Shown here piece by piece: positions 52,902 through 62,190 of a stretch of 64,000 nucleotides of DNA. The position numbers and the translations under genes were made by a program. The stretch comes from Sphingomonas sp. PP-CE-1G-424. GTDB taxonomy: Bacteria; Pseudomonadota; Alphaproteobacteria; Sphingomonadales; Sphingomonadaceae. The notes beneath the pieces were generated by a model, which did no database searches, was not told the DNA's origin, and saw only the letters and a list, made by a program, of their open reading frames with translations. The stretch spans positions 186,001-250,000 of the forward strand of contig NZ_SLXW01000001.1 in the NCBI RefSeq assembly GCF_004341085.1. The letters run 5' to 3'. The first letter of the stretch is position 1. Each line of letters opens with the position of its first letter.

Positions 52902-54103
52902 AGGCCCGCCTGCTTCAGGGCCTGATCAAGGTCGTCGATTACGTCCTGCGCATCCTCGAGCCCGACGTTGATCCGCAACAGCCCCTCGGTCACGCCCATC
53001 TCGATCTGCTTGTCGGGCGAGACGCTCGCGTGCGTCGTCGAGGCGGGGTGCGTCATCAGCGAGCGCGAGTCGCCGATGTTGTTCGAGATATCGACCAGCT
53101 CCAGCGCGTCGAGCAGTGCGTGTGCCTGTTCGCGACCCTCGACCTCGAACGCGAAGATCGGCCCGCACGCGTCCATCTGGCGCTTGGCCAGTTCGTGCTG
53201 CGGATGGCTCGGCAGGAAGGGATGCAGCACGCGAGGCACACGGCCTTCGAGGAATTCGCCGACCTTCATCGCATTCTCGGACTGGCGGTGGATGCGCAGG
53301 TCGAGCGTCTCGAGGCCCTTGAGCACCACCCACGCATTGAACGGCGACAGCGTCGGGCCGGTGTTGCGCGTGAATGGCAGCAGCGTGTTGGTAATGAAAT
53401 CCTCGGTGCCGCAGACCGCGCCGGCGAGCACGCGGCCCTGCCCGTCCATCATCTTGGTCGCGCTGTAGGCAGTGACGTCCGCGCCGAACTCCATCGGCCG
53501 CTGCAAGGCCGGCGTCGCGAAGGCGTTGTCGACCACGGTCGTGATCCCGCGCTCACGCGCGATGTCGCAGATCGCCTTGAGGTCGGCGATGTCCATCGTC
53601 GGATTGGCGGGCGTCTCGAAGAAGAACACCTTAGTCTCGGGACGGACCGCATCGAGAAACGCCTGCGGGTCGCGCGCATCGACGATCGTCGTGGCGATGC
53701 CGAACTTCGGCAGCAGCGTGTCGGTCAGCCAACGGCACGATCCGAACGCCGCGCGGCCGCCGACGAGATGATCGCCGGTCTGGAGCTGGCACAGCAGCGA
53801 CGCGGTCATCGCCGCCATGCCGGTCGCCATCGTCCGGCACGCCTCGGCGCCCTCCAGCAGCGCGATCCGCTCCTCGAGCATCTGCACGGTCGGGTTCTGG
53901 AGGCGGGAATAGGTCATCCCCTCCTGCTCGCCGGCAAAGCGCGCCGCGGCGTCGCCTGCCTTGTCGTAGCAATAGCCCGAGGTGAGGAACAACGCCTCCG
54001 ACGTCTCGCCATATTCGCTGCGGGCGGTGCCGCCGCGGATGGCGCGCGTCGCGGGACGCCAATGCTGAGTGATCGAACGATCCTGGCCGGTCTTGCGCTT
54101 CAT
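52898..54103 (-). CDS. metZ: O-succinylhomoserine sulfhydrylase
   Basis: PLP enzyme of methionine synthesis, 401 residues. PLP Lys in AYSATKMMDGQGRVLAGAV, LEGAEACRTMATGMAAM at the cofactor-phosphate site, and FFETPANPTMDIADL. The GGTARSEYGETSEALFLTSG start is typical of MetZ. Start at 54103. First gene of a coupled metZ-apaG-lysR cluster. Confidence 0.93.
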   Translation of the reverse strand: MKRKTGQDRSITQHWRPATRAIRGGTARSEYGETSEALFLTSGYCYDKAGDAAARFAGEQEGMTYSRLQNPTVQMLEERIALLEGAEACRTMATGMAAMTASLLCQLQTGDHLVGGRAAFGSCRWLTDTLLPKFGIATTIVDARDPQAFLDAVRPETKVFFFETPANPTMDIADLKAICDIARERGITTVVDNAFATPALQRPMEFGADVTAYSATKMMDGQGRVLAGAVCGTEDFITNTLLPFTRNTGPTLSPFNAWVVLKGLETLDLRIHRQSENAMKVGEFLEGRVPRVLHPFLPSHPQHELAKRQMDACGPIFAFEVEGREQAHALLDALELVDISNNIGDSRSLMTHPASTTHASVSPDKQIEMGVTEGLLRINVGLEDAQDVIDDLDQALKQAGL

Positions 54104-54187
54104 GCGCGCCGCTTTGCCGGGGGGGAGCCGCGATGACAAGCCCGGGGACAAGCCTTGCGGGTGTGAAGAGGCTGGGCCGAGTGTCTC

Positions 54188-54314
54188 GATCCTCCCCCGC
54201 AAGGGGGAGGTGGCGCCGAAAGCGACGGAGGGGGAGGACCACGCAACCGAGGTCACCCCTTCCTCCCCCTCCGTCTGGCAAGCGCCAGCCACCTCCCCCT
54301 TGCAGGGGAGGATC
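54188..54314. repeat. Family G palindromic repeat
   Basis: GATCCTCCCCCGCAAGGGGG and CCCCCTTGCAGGGGAGGATC are complementary arms, with a second inner pair GACGGAGGGGGAGGA / TCCTCCCCCTCCGTC. It occupies the gap between the GT2-GtrA gene (upstream on this strand) and metZ. Confidence 0.85.
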
Positions 54315-54324
54315 AAAAATCCGG

Positions 54325-55437
54325 CTAGTACCGTCCCCAGGTGAATTTCGAGGACAGCGCGTAGTTCCACACCGCGCCGACCAGCACGCCGATCAGTGCC
54401 GAGGCCGCCCAGGCCCCGTCGCGCATCTCGTACAGGAACGCGGCGATGCCAACGTTGGCGACCGCACCGACCGAGCAGATCACCGCGAACGACACCCAGC
54501 CGTCGACCAGTTGCCGCCAGCCCTTCAAGCGCCGGTCGCGATAGGTCAGCGCGTTGTTGAGGAAAAAGTTGAAGGTCAGTGCGGCCAAGGTCGCGACGAT
54601 CTCGCCGACGAGGAAATTCGCACCGAACCCGACGAACAACGCGGTCAGCACCGCCATGTGAATGCCGACTCCGAACACGCCGATCGCCGAGAACATCGCG
54701 AACCGCACCGGCACAACGCGCCCGAACATCCGGTCGTAGATCGCGATCAGATATTCCATCGCGACGACGTGATCGAGCTTGCTCTCGCCCTCGGTGCGGC
54801 AGCGGAAGGTATAGGGCACCTCGACGAAGCGCAACGGCGTCGGCGACGCGGTGAGCAGGTCGAGCAGGATCTTGAAGCCGATCGCCGACAGCGACGGCGC
54901 GAGGCGGCGGACAATGTCGGTGCGGATCATGAAGAAGCCGCTCATCGGATCGTTGAGGTCGCACTTCAGCACGCGGCGCGACAGCTTGGTGGCGAGCGCC
55001 GACTTGGCGACACGGTCGCTGTCCCACTCCCCGGTGCACCCGCCGGTGACGAAGCGCGAGCCGATCGCCACGTCGGTGTCTTCGTCCTTGAGCAGGTCGA
55101 GCATCGCTGGCAACAGCGTCTCGTCGTGCTGGAGATCGCCGTCGATCACCGCGACGACCGGCGCCGCGGTGGCGCACATGCCCTCGATGCACGCCGACGA
55201 CAGCCCGCGCCGGCCGATCCGCTGGATCACGCGAACGCGCTTGTCGAGCCGGGCGATCGCGCGTGCGGCATCCGCCGTACCGTCGGGACTGTCGTCGTCG
55301 ACGAAGATCGCCTCCCAGTTGCGCCCGGCCAGCGCCTGGTCGAGCTTGGCGATCAACGTCGCGACATTGGCCTTCTCGTTGAACGTCGGGATGACGATCG
55401 CGAGTTCGAGAAGGTCCGGGATCACCGGGTCAGCCAA
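54325..55437 (-). CDS. Glycosyltransferase family 2 fused to a GtrA-type membrane domain
   Basis: 370 residues. Residues about 10-235 form a dolichol-phosphate-mannose-synthase-like GT2 with [27 protein letters not shown] and the DXD-containing [14 protein letters not shown]. Four membrane helices at about 245-365 form a GtrA-like domain ([38 protein letters not shown]). Such proteins make or flip polyprenyl-linked sugars for envelope glycans. Overlaps the leuB end by 8 bases. Confidence 0.9.
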   Translation of the reverse strand: MADPVIPDLLELAIVIPTFNEKANVATLIAKLDQALAGRNWEAIFVDDDSPDGTADAARAIARLDKRVRVIQRIGRRGLSSACIEGMCATAAPVVAVIDGDLQHDETLLPAMLDLLKDEDTDVAIGSRFVTGGCTGEWDSDRVAKSALATKLSRRVLKCDLNDPMSGFFMIRTDIVRRLAPSLSAIGFKILLDLLTASPTPLRFVEVPYTFRCRTEGESKLDHVVAMEYLIAIYDRMFGRVVPVRFAMFSAIGVFGVGIHMAVLTALFVGFGANFLVGEIVATLAALTFNFFLNNALTYRDRRLKGWRQLVDGWVSFAVICSVGAVANVGIAAFLYEMRDGAWAASALIGVLVGAVWNYALSSKFTWGRY

Positions 55438-56476
55438 GTTCGGCGAGAACGGCGTCGCCCATCGCAGAGGTCGAGAGCGTGCCGCCGAGATCTGGCGTGC
55501 GGGCGCCCTTCAGGATCGCGGCAGCGACCGCTGCCTCGATCCGGTCGGCGGCGTCTGGCAGGTCGAGCGAGTGGCGCAGCATCATCGCCGCGGACAGGAT
55601 CGCCGCGCACGGGTTGGCCTTGCCTTGCCCGGCGATGTCGGGCGCGCTGCCGTGGATCGGCTCGTACATGCCCTTGTTCGAGTCGTTCAGCGCGGCGGAT
55701 GGCAGCATGCCGATCGAGCCAGCGCACATCGATGCCTCGTCCGAGAGGATGTCGCCGAACAAATTGCCGGTGACGATCACGTCGAACTGGCCCGGATTGC
55801 GCACCAGCTGCATCGCCGCATTGTCGACGTACATATGGCTGAGCGCGACGTCGGGATAGTCGGCCGACACCTCGATCACGACGTCGCGCCAGAGCTGCGA
55901 GGTCTCCAGCACGTTGGCCTTGTCGACCGAGAGCAGCGTGCCCTTCCGGGTGCGAGCGGTCTCGAAGCCGACGCGAGCAATGCGCGCGATCTCGGTCTCG
56001 TCGTAACGCATCTCGTCATGGCCTTCGCGCAGGCCATCGGCGGTGGTGCGGATGCCCTTGGCGCCGAAATACACGTCGCCGGTCAGTTCGCGGACGATGA
56101 CCATGTCGATCGAGCGGGCGATCTCGGGGCGGAGTGCGGAGGCGTCCTCGAGGCCCGCGAACAGTTTCGCAGGGCGCAGGTTGGCGAACAGGCCGAGTTC
56201 CTTGCGCAAGCCGAGAATGGCCTGCTCGGGGCGGAACTGGCGTTCGAGCGCATCGCAGTCGGGATCGCCGACCGCCCCGAACAGGATCGCGTCGGCGCGA
56301 CGGGCGAGGTCGAGCGTCTCGGGCGGCAGCGGATGACCGGCGGCCTTGTACGCGGCGCCGCCGACGAGGCCCTCTTCGTAGGTGAGGTCGAGACCGAGCG
56401 TATCGAGCACCCGCCGCGCTTCCGCGGTGACTTCGGGTCCGATGCCGTCGCCGGCCAGTATCGCAATCAAAGGCAT
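55430..56476 (-). CDS. leuB: 3-isopropylmalate dehydrogenase
   Basis: Leucine biosynthesis enzyme, 348 residues. [15 protein letters not shown] at the N-terminus, the NAD-binding/metal site [20 protein letters not shown] and [10 protein letters not shown], and [18 protein letters not shown] are diagnostic. The ATG at 56476 was chosen over an upstream in-frame codon. Upstream recO and downstream GT2 gene are unrelated in pathway. Confidence 0.96.
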   Translation of the reverse strand: MPLIAILAGDGIGPEVTAEARRVLDTLGLDLTYEEGLVGGAAYKAAGHPLPPETLDLARRADAILFGAVGDPDCDALERQFRPEQAILGLRKELGLFANLRPAKLFAGLEDASALRPEIARSIDMVIVRELTGDVYFGAKGIRTTADGLREGHDEMRYDETEIARIARVGFETARTRKGTLLSVDKANVLETSQLWRDVVIEVSADYPDVALSHMYVDNAAMQLVRNPGQFDVIVTGNLFGDILSDEASMCAGSIGMLPSAALNDSNKGMYEPIHGSAPDIAGQGKANPCAAILSAAMMLRHSLDLPDAADRIEAAVAAAILKGARTPDLGGTLSTSAMGDAVLAELG

Positions 56477-56516
56477 GTGCGTTCCTCCTGCGCGGGCCTT
56501 GCCGGGCGAGGCGCGC

Positions 56517-57248
56517 TCACGCAACCGCCCTTTTGAGCCGATCGACCAGCCGGTCGCGCGCCGCCAACGGGTCGGCGCGACGGTCGACGAGGATGTCGCG
56601 CGCGAGGAAATGGCCCGTCAGGCGCAGGCCGTCGAAGACGTCGGACCAGTCCGCCTCGCCGCCGGTCCTGAGAAATGGCGGCAATCTCAGCAGCTTGGCC
56701 TCATAGCCGAACGCCGCCCCGCGCGAGACCGCAGCGCCGCTTTTGGGGCTGACGAAGCCGAGATCGTCCTCGGTGCCGCACGCAACACACCGATCCAGAT
56801 CGAGACCGAAACCGAGTTCGGCGAGCAGCAGCAATTCGTATCGGACCAGCGCAGCCGCCCAGCCGCGCGCGGACGGCGCCGCCTCGATCGCGCCGAGCAC
56901 GCCCTCCAGCGCATCGTGGATGTGCGGATAGGGCTGCGCTTCCGGGAGCGCGGCGGCGGTTAGTGCGGTCGCCCATTCGAGTGCGCCTGCCGCGAGCGGC
57001 TCGCCGTGCATCTGCGCGCGGCTGTGGATCAGCTCGGCGGTCAGCGAGGCGAGCTGTTCGCCGGTCCGCGCACGCCACTCGCCCTGGATGACGTTCGCCT
57101 GGAGCAGCACCGGGCGCATGGCTCGCGACCGCCCGCCACGAACGTAGCCGGGCTGGACACCATCGTTCCGAGTGAGCGCACGCACGATGGCGCCATGCTC
57201 GCCGTGTTGGCGGACGGCGACGACGATGGCGGCTGCGCGGAGGTGCAT
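56517..57248 (-). CDS. recO: DNA repair protein RecO
   Basis: Recombination mediator that helps load RecA at gaps, 243 residues. N-terminal OB-fold: [20 protein letters not shown] and [20 protein letters not shown]; the C-terminal helical part includes [20 protein letters not shown], of the zinc-finger-like type with part of the Cys retained (CVAC). Start at 57248. Followed by leuB after 40 bases. Confidence 0.9.
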   Translation of the reverse strand: MHLRAAAIVVAVRQHGEHGAIVRALTRNDGVQPGYVRGGRSRAMRPVLLQANVIQGEWRARTGEQLASLTAELIHSRAQMHGEPLAAGALEWATALTAAALPEAQPYPHIHDALEGVLGAIEAAPSARGWAAALVRYELLLLAELGFGLDLDRCVACGTEDDLGFVSPKSGAAVSRGAAFGYEAKLLRLPPFLRTGGEADWSDVFDGLRLTGHFLARDILVDRRADPLAARDRLVDRLKRAVA

Positions 57249-57301
57249 TGTGGGAGCTATACGCCTCTCCGATCGGGAGCGGGAGAGGAAGCGAAAGAGC
57301 T

Positions 57302-57421
57302 TCTTCCCCCCTCCCTGGAAGGGAGGGGTCGGGGGTGGGTCGGCCGGCTTCAGCCACCCAGCGTTCCACCACGCGGAAGCCTACCCACCCCCAGCCCCTT
57401 CCTTCCAGGGAGGGGGGAAGA
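57302..57421. repeat. Family H palindromic repeat
   Basis: TCTTCCCCCCTCCCTGGAAGGGAGG and its reverse complement CCTTCCAGGGAGGGGGGAAGA (arms of about 20 bases; inner GGTCGGGGGTGGGT / ACCCACCCCCAGCC pair). It abuts the stop codon of the FemAB-like gene and fills the gap to recO. Confidence 0.85.
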
Positions 57422-58336
57422 TCAGCGGCGGATCTTTTTTGCCAATCTTGTGAGCGCTGGATGCGTCGCGGCGCGCTTTGCCGAGGCTATCGCGCTATCG
57501 AACCCGCGCAACGCCGCCACCGTCGCGCGGTTCGCGAGCGTCGGTCGCAGCAGCAGCACATCTACGCACGCCGTCCCCGCGGTCGAGAATTGGCGCTTGT
57601 GCTGTCCTTCGCCCTCGGTGAAGTCGAACCGCGCAAACCGCCTCTCGGCAAACAGGTCGCGCATCGCCTCGACCTGGAGAACCGCGCCGGGCGACAGGTC
57701 GTTATGCGCCGGGTCGTGCCCGACATGGGTATAGCAAAGCGACTCGCAGTCGGCCGTGCAGCATAGATAGGCGGCCGGGGTGTCCGCGATAAACATAAGC
57801 CAAGCGCGCAGACGGCCTTGCTCCGCCAGTGATTCAAGATGGCGCACCGAAGCCGCATCGTCGGGCAATCCCGATCCGAGCAGCTTTTCCTGATAGGTCG
57901 TCGCCGACACCGCGCGGGCGAGCGGATGGAAGTCCGCGAACGCCGCCGCATCGTGATAGCGCCGGATATCGAGCGCACCGCCATTCGCTGCCGCGAGCTT
58001 CTTCGCCTTGCGCTTGATCCCCGATCTTGCGCTGCCGGACAGACCAGCCAACCACGCCGCCTCGCCCGCTGCGAGATCGACATGATACCGCACGTATCGC
58101 TGCCGGACGAACGCGAGCAGGCCGCGGCGATCGAGACCGGCAAGCATCGGTTCGGGCAACGACGTCACCAGATATCCGTCGGCATCGTCGGGCAGCGGCG
58201 GCAGGACCAGCCCTGTCCCTGTCGCAGCCGGCGCGAGCACGGCATCGAGCGAGAACGCCACGCGTACCAGCCGTCGCAGGATCGTCGCCAGAGGCCGGGC
58301 GCCAACCTGGAACTTCAGCGCGATACGCGGCGTCAT
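57422..58336 (-). CDS. FemAB/BioF2-like acetyltransferase-fold protein
   Basis: 304 residues, GNAT-like fold of the CelD/FemAB-type (acyl-CoA or aminoacyl transfer). Recognisable: LGSGLPDDAASVRHLESLAE, LRAWLMFIADTPAAYLCCTA and a late GAVLQVEAMRDLFAERRFAR followed by FDFTEGEGQHKRQFSTAG. Overlaps the deacetylase-like gene stop by four bases, so it forms a two-gene envelope/polysaccharide pair. Substrate unknown. Confidence 0.8.
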   Translation of the reverse strand: MTPRIALKFQVGARPLATILRRLVRVAFSLDAVLAPAATGTGLVLPPLPDDADGYLVTSLPEPMLAGLDRRGLLAFVRQRYVRYHVDLAAGEAAWLAGLSGSARSGIKRKAKKLAAANGGALDIRRYHDAAAFADFHPLARAVSATTYQEKLLGSGLPDDAASVRHLESLAEQGRLRAWLMFIADTPAAYLCCTADCESLCYTHVGHDPAHNDLSPGAVLQVEAMRDLFAERRFARFDFTEGEGQHKRQFSTAGTACVDVLLLRPTLANRATVAALRGFDSAIASAKRAATHPALTRLAKKIRR

Positions 58337-59331
58337 CCGCGACGCATCGATCCCGGTCGCTCCTCGACCCAGTTCGACCAGAGCTGTTCGGCCTGCCGCC
58401 AGCGCGTGCGGAGCGCATCGGGACCGAGCGGGACGTCGGCGCGCCCCAGCGCCAGCGTCGGGCGATCGGCGAAGTGCATGGTGGGCAGCACTTCGCGCAT
58501 CTCCGACAATGTGCCGCATAGCGCCTGGAAACGCCGGACATGGACCGCGTTCGGCCGCGTGCCGCGCCGGTTGGCGAGTTCGAAGCCGTGGCTGACGATC
58601 GTCACCGCCGAATGGCCCGCCACCGCCGCATGCTCCAGCGCGTCGTAACTCTCGCCTGCCGACAGTGCGCAGAGCTGGAATGTCCGAACCCGCCCGCGGA
58701 CGTCCTCGATCACGGTCACCGGCACTTCGACGATACAGCGTTCGCCGCCACCCGCGGTATCGTCGATGCACCATGCGACCGGCGCGATCTGGTCGGCCGC
58801 CAAGGAAATGCGGCTCGTCCCCGGTGCTTCCGACCCGTTATGGCTGCTGTCGTAGCTGAAACCGAGCATCGCCAACGCGGTCAGCGTATCGTCGTTCGCG
58901 GCATAGCTGCCAGCGCGAAAGGCGATCGGCTTGGGCGCGCCGGCGTCGATCAGCAGATCTCTCGCCTGACCGAGAAGGTCGCGCTGTTCGGTCAGGCTGT
59001 AGTCGAACAGTTCGAAGCGCGCATGCGCGGCGCCGCGATCGCCCGCCTTGGCGCCGGTCCAGTTGGGGTGAATGTGAAGCTGAACCTCCTGCCCCGCTTC
59101 GAGAATCGTCTCGATCATGCGGCGTACCGGCGCCATCCCGAAGGTGATCGCGGGCATCGGGTCGACGAAGAAACAGGCTTTCAGATCGTGTCGCGCCAGC
59201 TCGGCAAGCTGATAGCCGAGCCCGACCCCCGCGGGTTCGAGCGACTTCGCGTAGATCGCCTCGCAATCCAGACCCGCCGCGTGGTGCCGCCAGGCGAACT
59301 CGGTATCGACGGTAAGGAAAACTGATGTCGT
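58333..59331 (-). CDS. Polysaccharide-deacetylase-fold protein
   Basis: 332 residues with an NodB-like alpha/beta fold: FLTVDTEFAWRHHAA with the metal Asp/Glu, EAGQEVQLHIHPNWTG with His metal ligands, and AFRAGSYAANDDTLTALAML. The GTG at 59331 follows a weak AGG; a TTG further upstream also fits. Predicted to deacetylate or de-modify a glycan. Cotranscribed with the FemAB-like gene. Confidence 0.8.
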   Translation of the reverse strand, partial: TTSVFLTVDTEFAWRHHAAGLDCEAIYAKSLEPAGVGLGYQLAELARHDLKACFFVDPMPAITFGMAPVRRMIETILEAGQEVQLHIHPNWTGAKAGDRGAAHARFELFDYSLTEQRDLLGQARDLLIDAGAPKPIAFRAGSYAANDDTLTALAMLGFSYDSSHNGSEAPGTSRISLAADQIAPVAWCIDDTAGGGERCIVEVPVTVIEDVRGRVRTFQLCALSAGESYDALEHAAVAGHSAVTIVSHGFELANRRGTRPNAVHVRRFQALCGTLSEMREVLPTMHFADRPTLALGRADVPLGPDALRTRWRQAEQLWSNWVEERPGSMRRG

Positions 59332-59407
59332 CACTGCCGCAGCCTGTAACAACTCGTGATGAAGATTAGGTTAGCCCGGTCGAGCGGCGCCCGATCCTCA
59401 CCTGACG

Positions 59408-61333
59408 TCAGCGCGAATGGTAGAAGTCGTAGACCTGTTGCGCGACGCCTGCCGATACGCCGGGTGCCTGCTGAAGATCCTGCAAGCTCGCGTTGCGGAC
59501 CGCACGGCCGGTGCCGAAGTGCATCAGCAACGCCTTCTTTCGCGCGGGGCCGATGCCGGGCACTTCGTCGAGCGGGCTGGCGCCGATCGCCTTGCTGCGC
59601 TTGTCGCGGTGGACGCCGATCGCGAACCGGTGGACCTCGTCGCGCAGGCGCTGGAGGTAGAACAGCACCGGCGCGTTGACGGGGAGCTGGAACTCGCGGC
59701 CGTCGAGCATGTGGAACACCTCGCGGCCATCGCGGCCGTGTTCCGGTCCCTTGGCGATCCCGACCAGGCACACGTCCTCGACGCCGATCTCCTCGAGCGC
59801 GGCCTTCACCGTGTTGAGCTGGCCCCTGCCACCGTCGATCAGCACCAGGTCCGGCCAGTCGCCCGAATCGCGATCGGGGTCCTCGGCCTGCGCGCGCGAG
59901 AAACGCCGCGTGAAGACCTCGCGCATCATTGCGAAATCGTCTCCCGGGGCGGTATCCTTGTTCTTGATATTGAACTTTCGATACTGGCCCTTCCGAAATC
60001 CCTCGGGGCCCGCGACCACCATCGCGCCGGTCGCGGCGGTGCCCTGGATGTGGCTGTTGTCGTAGATCTCGATACGCTCGGGTGGCTCGGCGAGGTCGAA
60101 CAGGTCGGCGACTTCGCGCAGCAGCTTGGCCTGCGTGGTCGATTCGGCCTGGCGGCGTTCGATTGCCTCGATCGCGTTGCGCTTGGCCTGGTCCATCAGG
60201 CGGCGGCGATCGCCGCGCTGCGGGACCTGCAACGCGATCTTGTAGCCGGCGCGCTCGCCTAGCGCTTCGGCGAGCAGTGCGCCTTCCGTCAGTTCGCGGT
60301 CGAGCAGGATCTGCTTGGGGGGCGGGACCTCTTCGTAGAACTGGCCGAGGAAGCTGGTCAGCACCTCGTCCTCGGGGACGTCGTTGGTGTGCTGCGGAAA
60401 GAAGCTGCGATGGCCCCAGTTCTGGCCGCCGCGGATGAAGAACGCCTGGATACCGATCAGGCCGTCCTTGCACGCCATCGCGAAGATGTCGGCGTCGCCC
60501 ACCCCTTCCGCGTTGATCGCCTGCGTGCCCTGGATGAAGGTGAGCGCGCGGAGACGGTCGCGGAGCAGCGCCGCGAGTTCGAAGTCCATGTTCTCGGCGG
60601 CGGCCTGCATCTGCGCGCCGAGCTTGGCCTGCACGCCGGTCGACTTGCCGCCGAGGAACGCCTTCGCATCCTCGGTCAGTTCCCGGTACGCTGCCTCGTC
60701 GATCCTGCCGACGCACGGCGCGGAGCAGCGCTTGATCTGGTAGAGCAGGCACGGCCGGTCACGGGTCTTGAAGAAGCTGTCGGTGCAACTGCGCAGGAGG
60801 AACAGCTTCTGGAGCGCGTTGAGCGTGTTGTTGACCGACCCGGCGCTGGCGAACGGCCCGTAGTAATTGCCCTTCGCCCGGCGCGCCCCGCGGTGTTTCT
60901 GGACGCGCGGGAAGGCGTGGTCGTCGCGCAGGAGGATGAACGGGAAGCTCTTATCGTCGCGCAACAGCACGTTGTAGGCGGGGCGGTAGCGCTTGATGAG
61001 CTGCGATTCGAGCAGCAGCGCCTCGGCTTCGTTGTTGGTCGTGACGATCGTCATCGACCGGGTCTGCGACACCATCCGCTGGAGGCGCTTCGTCAACCGC
61101 TCGACCTGGACGTAGTTGGCGACGCGGTTCCGCAGCGCGCGCGCCTTGCCGACGTAAAGCACGTCGCCGCGCGCGTCCTGCATGCGGTAGACGCCGGGGC
61201 GGATCGGCAGCGTGTCTAGCACGTTGCGGATCGCGGCTACGCCCGCCGCGAGGTCTGGCGCTTCACCACCACCGCGGACGGCGAATGTGGACTTGTCTTC
61301 GTTGAACCGGTCGGGGGAATTGGGGGAGGACAT
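59408..61333 (-). CDS. uvrC: Excinuclease ABC subunit C
   Basis: Nucleotide excision repair nuclease of 641 residues, usual length. GIY-YIG domain GVYRMQDARGDVLYVGKARA near residues 45-75, UvrB-interacting UVR helix around ENMDFELAALLRDRLRALTF, RNase H-like domain with IEIYDNSHIQGTAATGAMVV, and a C-terminal helix-hairpin-helix IGPARKKALLMHFGTGRAVR. ATG at 61333. Confidence 0.97.
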   Translation of the reverse strand: MSSPNSPDRFNEDKSTFAVRGGGEAPDLAAGVAAIRNVLDTLPIRPGVYRMQDARGDVLYVGKARALRNRVANYVQVERLTKRLQRMVSQTRSMTIVTTNNEAEALLLESQLIKRYRPAYNVLLRDDKSFPFILLRDDHAFPRVQKHRGARRAKGNYYGPFASAGSVNNTLNALQKLFLLRSCTDSFFKTRDRPCLLYQIKRCSAPCVGRIDEAAYRELTEDAKAFLGGKSTGVQAKLGAQMQAAAENMDFELAALLRDRLRALTFIQGTQAINAEGVGDADIFAMACKDGLIGIQAFFIRGGQNWGHRSFFPQHTNDVPEDEVLTSFLGQFYEEVPPPKQILLDRELTEGALLAEALGERAGYKIALQVPQRGDRRRLMDQAKRNAIEAIERRQAESTTQAKLLREVADLFDLAEPPERIEIYDNSHIQGTAATGAMVVAGPEGFRKGQYRKFNIKNKDTAPGDDFAMMREVFTRRFSRAQAEDPDRDSGDWPDLVLIDGGRGQLNTVKAALEEIGVEDVCLVGIAKGPEHGRDGREVFHMLDGREFQLPVNAPVLFYLQRLRDEVHRFAIGVHRDKRSKAIGASPLDEVPGIGPARKKALLMHFGTGRAVRNASLQDLQQAPGVSAGVAQQVYDFYHSR

Positions 61334-61396
61334 CGCTCAGGAATCTAGGGAGTGCGAGGGGGTTATGCCAGCGATCGTCTTTGCCGCTGGAGAAGT

Positions 61397-61635
61397 GATT
61401 TTCACGCGAAGGCGCAAAGGCGCAAAGGCGCGAAGAGAAGGATTGTTTTCGCGCAGAGGCGCAGAGGACGCTGAGAGAAGGGTCGATCGGAATTCGCGTC
61501 CGTTCTCAAACCGCCGAAGGCTCAAGATCCTTTTAGCAATCCGAACATCAGTCCAGAGCGCAACGCCTCCGCGCTCTCTGCGCCTCTGCGCGAACAAAAC
61601 CTTCTCTTCGCGCCTTTGCGCCTTCGCGTGAATCA
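61397..61635. repeat. Family D long inverted repeat, copy 2
   Basis: TTTTCACGCGAAGGCGCAAAGG to the right-hand CGCCTTTGCGCCTTCGCGTGAA, with GCGCAGAGGCGCAGAGGA on the left and CTCTGCGCCTCTGCGC on the right. The arms match the copy at 28163-28380. The centre (about 61490-61560) is unrelated. Fills most of the 333-base gap between uvrC and the SMR gene. Confidence 0.8.
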
Positions 61636-61666
61636 ATCTTCAAAGCCCTACGGGCCAAGGGAACGA

Positions 61667-61987
61667 TCAGGTTTGGGCGAAGACCTTGGTGCCGACGATG
61701 CCGACTACGGTCAGCGCCATGAAGCAGGCCTGGATGCCGCTGACCTTGTCGCCGAACAGGATGACGCCGCCGATGATGACGCCGATCGCGCCTGCGCCGG
61801 TCCAGATCGCATAGGCTGTGCCGGCGGGAAGGCCGCGCATCGCTAGCGCGAGCAGGCCCATGTTGACGAAGCTGAGAATGATCGGGACGCTGGAGGCTTG
61901 CCACGTGGCTACGGTGGCCGCCCATTTCAGGCTGAGCGCCCAGCAAATTTCGGTCACGACGGCGACGGCAAGGATGAGCCAAGACAT
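61667..61987 (-). CDS. SMR-family exporter, SugE/Gdx-like
   Basis: Small multidrug-resistance protein of 106 residues with four helices and the conserved Glu13 in AVAVVTEICWALSLKWAATV. The AWAL-like WAxxLKWA block, then GLPAGTAYAIWTGAGAIGVI and LFGDKVSG are typical of the SugE/Gdx branch, some of which export guanidinium. No second SMR partner is adjacent. A hairpin masks its ribosome binding site (61994-62017). Confidence 0.88.
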   Translation of the reverse strand: MSWLILAVAVVTEICWALSLKWAATVATWQASSVPIILSFVNMGLLALAMRGLPAGTAYAIWTGAGAIGVIIGGVILFGDKVSGIQACFMALTVVGIVGTKVFAQT

Positions 61988-61993
61988 GAATAT

Positions 61994-62017
61994 TCTCCAA
62001 CGGGCTCAGATTGGAGA
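61994..62017 (-). promoter_or_regulatory. Ribosome-binding-site-masking hairpin of the SMR gene
   Basis: On the minus strand, TCTCCAA and TTGGAGA form a perfect 7-bp stem with a 10-base loop, and the 3' strand contains the GGAG of the SMR gene, ending 6 bases before the ATG at 61987. Translation should depend on this stem opening. I could not match it to the guanidine riboswitch consensus. Confidence 0.5.
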
Positions 62018-62084
62018 CTCGGCCGCCGGAAACCCGGGAAGAGACGACCGTCTGTGCAAAACAGGAAAAGCGCCAAGCCAACTA

Positions 62085-62166
62085 CCGTTCCCTCGCGAAG
62101 GCGGTGGTCCAGGGTTGCAGGCGCTGTCCTATGAGATCCTGGGCCCCCGCCTTCGCGGGGGAACGG
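62085..62166. repeat. Family I palindromic repeat
   Basis: CCGTTCCCTCGCGAAGGCGG and CCCGCCTTCGCGGGGGAACGG are imperfect reverse complements flanking a variable centre containing TCCAGGGTTGCAGG. It lies between the SMR and atpF genes, resembling family A and C in design but with its own arms. Confidence 0.75.
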
Positions 62167-62190
62167 CAGCGCTTCGAGCGCCGCCCCCGG

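Noticed and set aside
61988..62080. Guanidine riboswitch upstream of the SMR gene
   Set aside because: I did not find the ACGR-loop hairpin pair of the class II element or the conserved core of the others; only the masking hairpin is kept as a finding.
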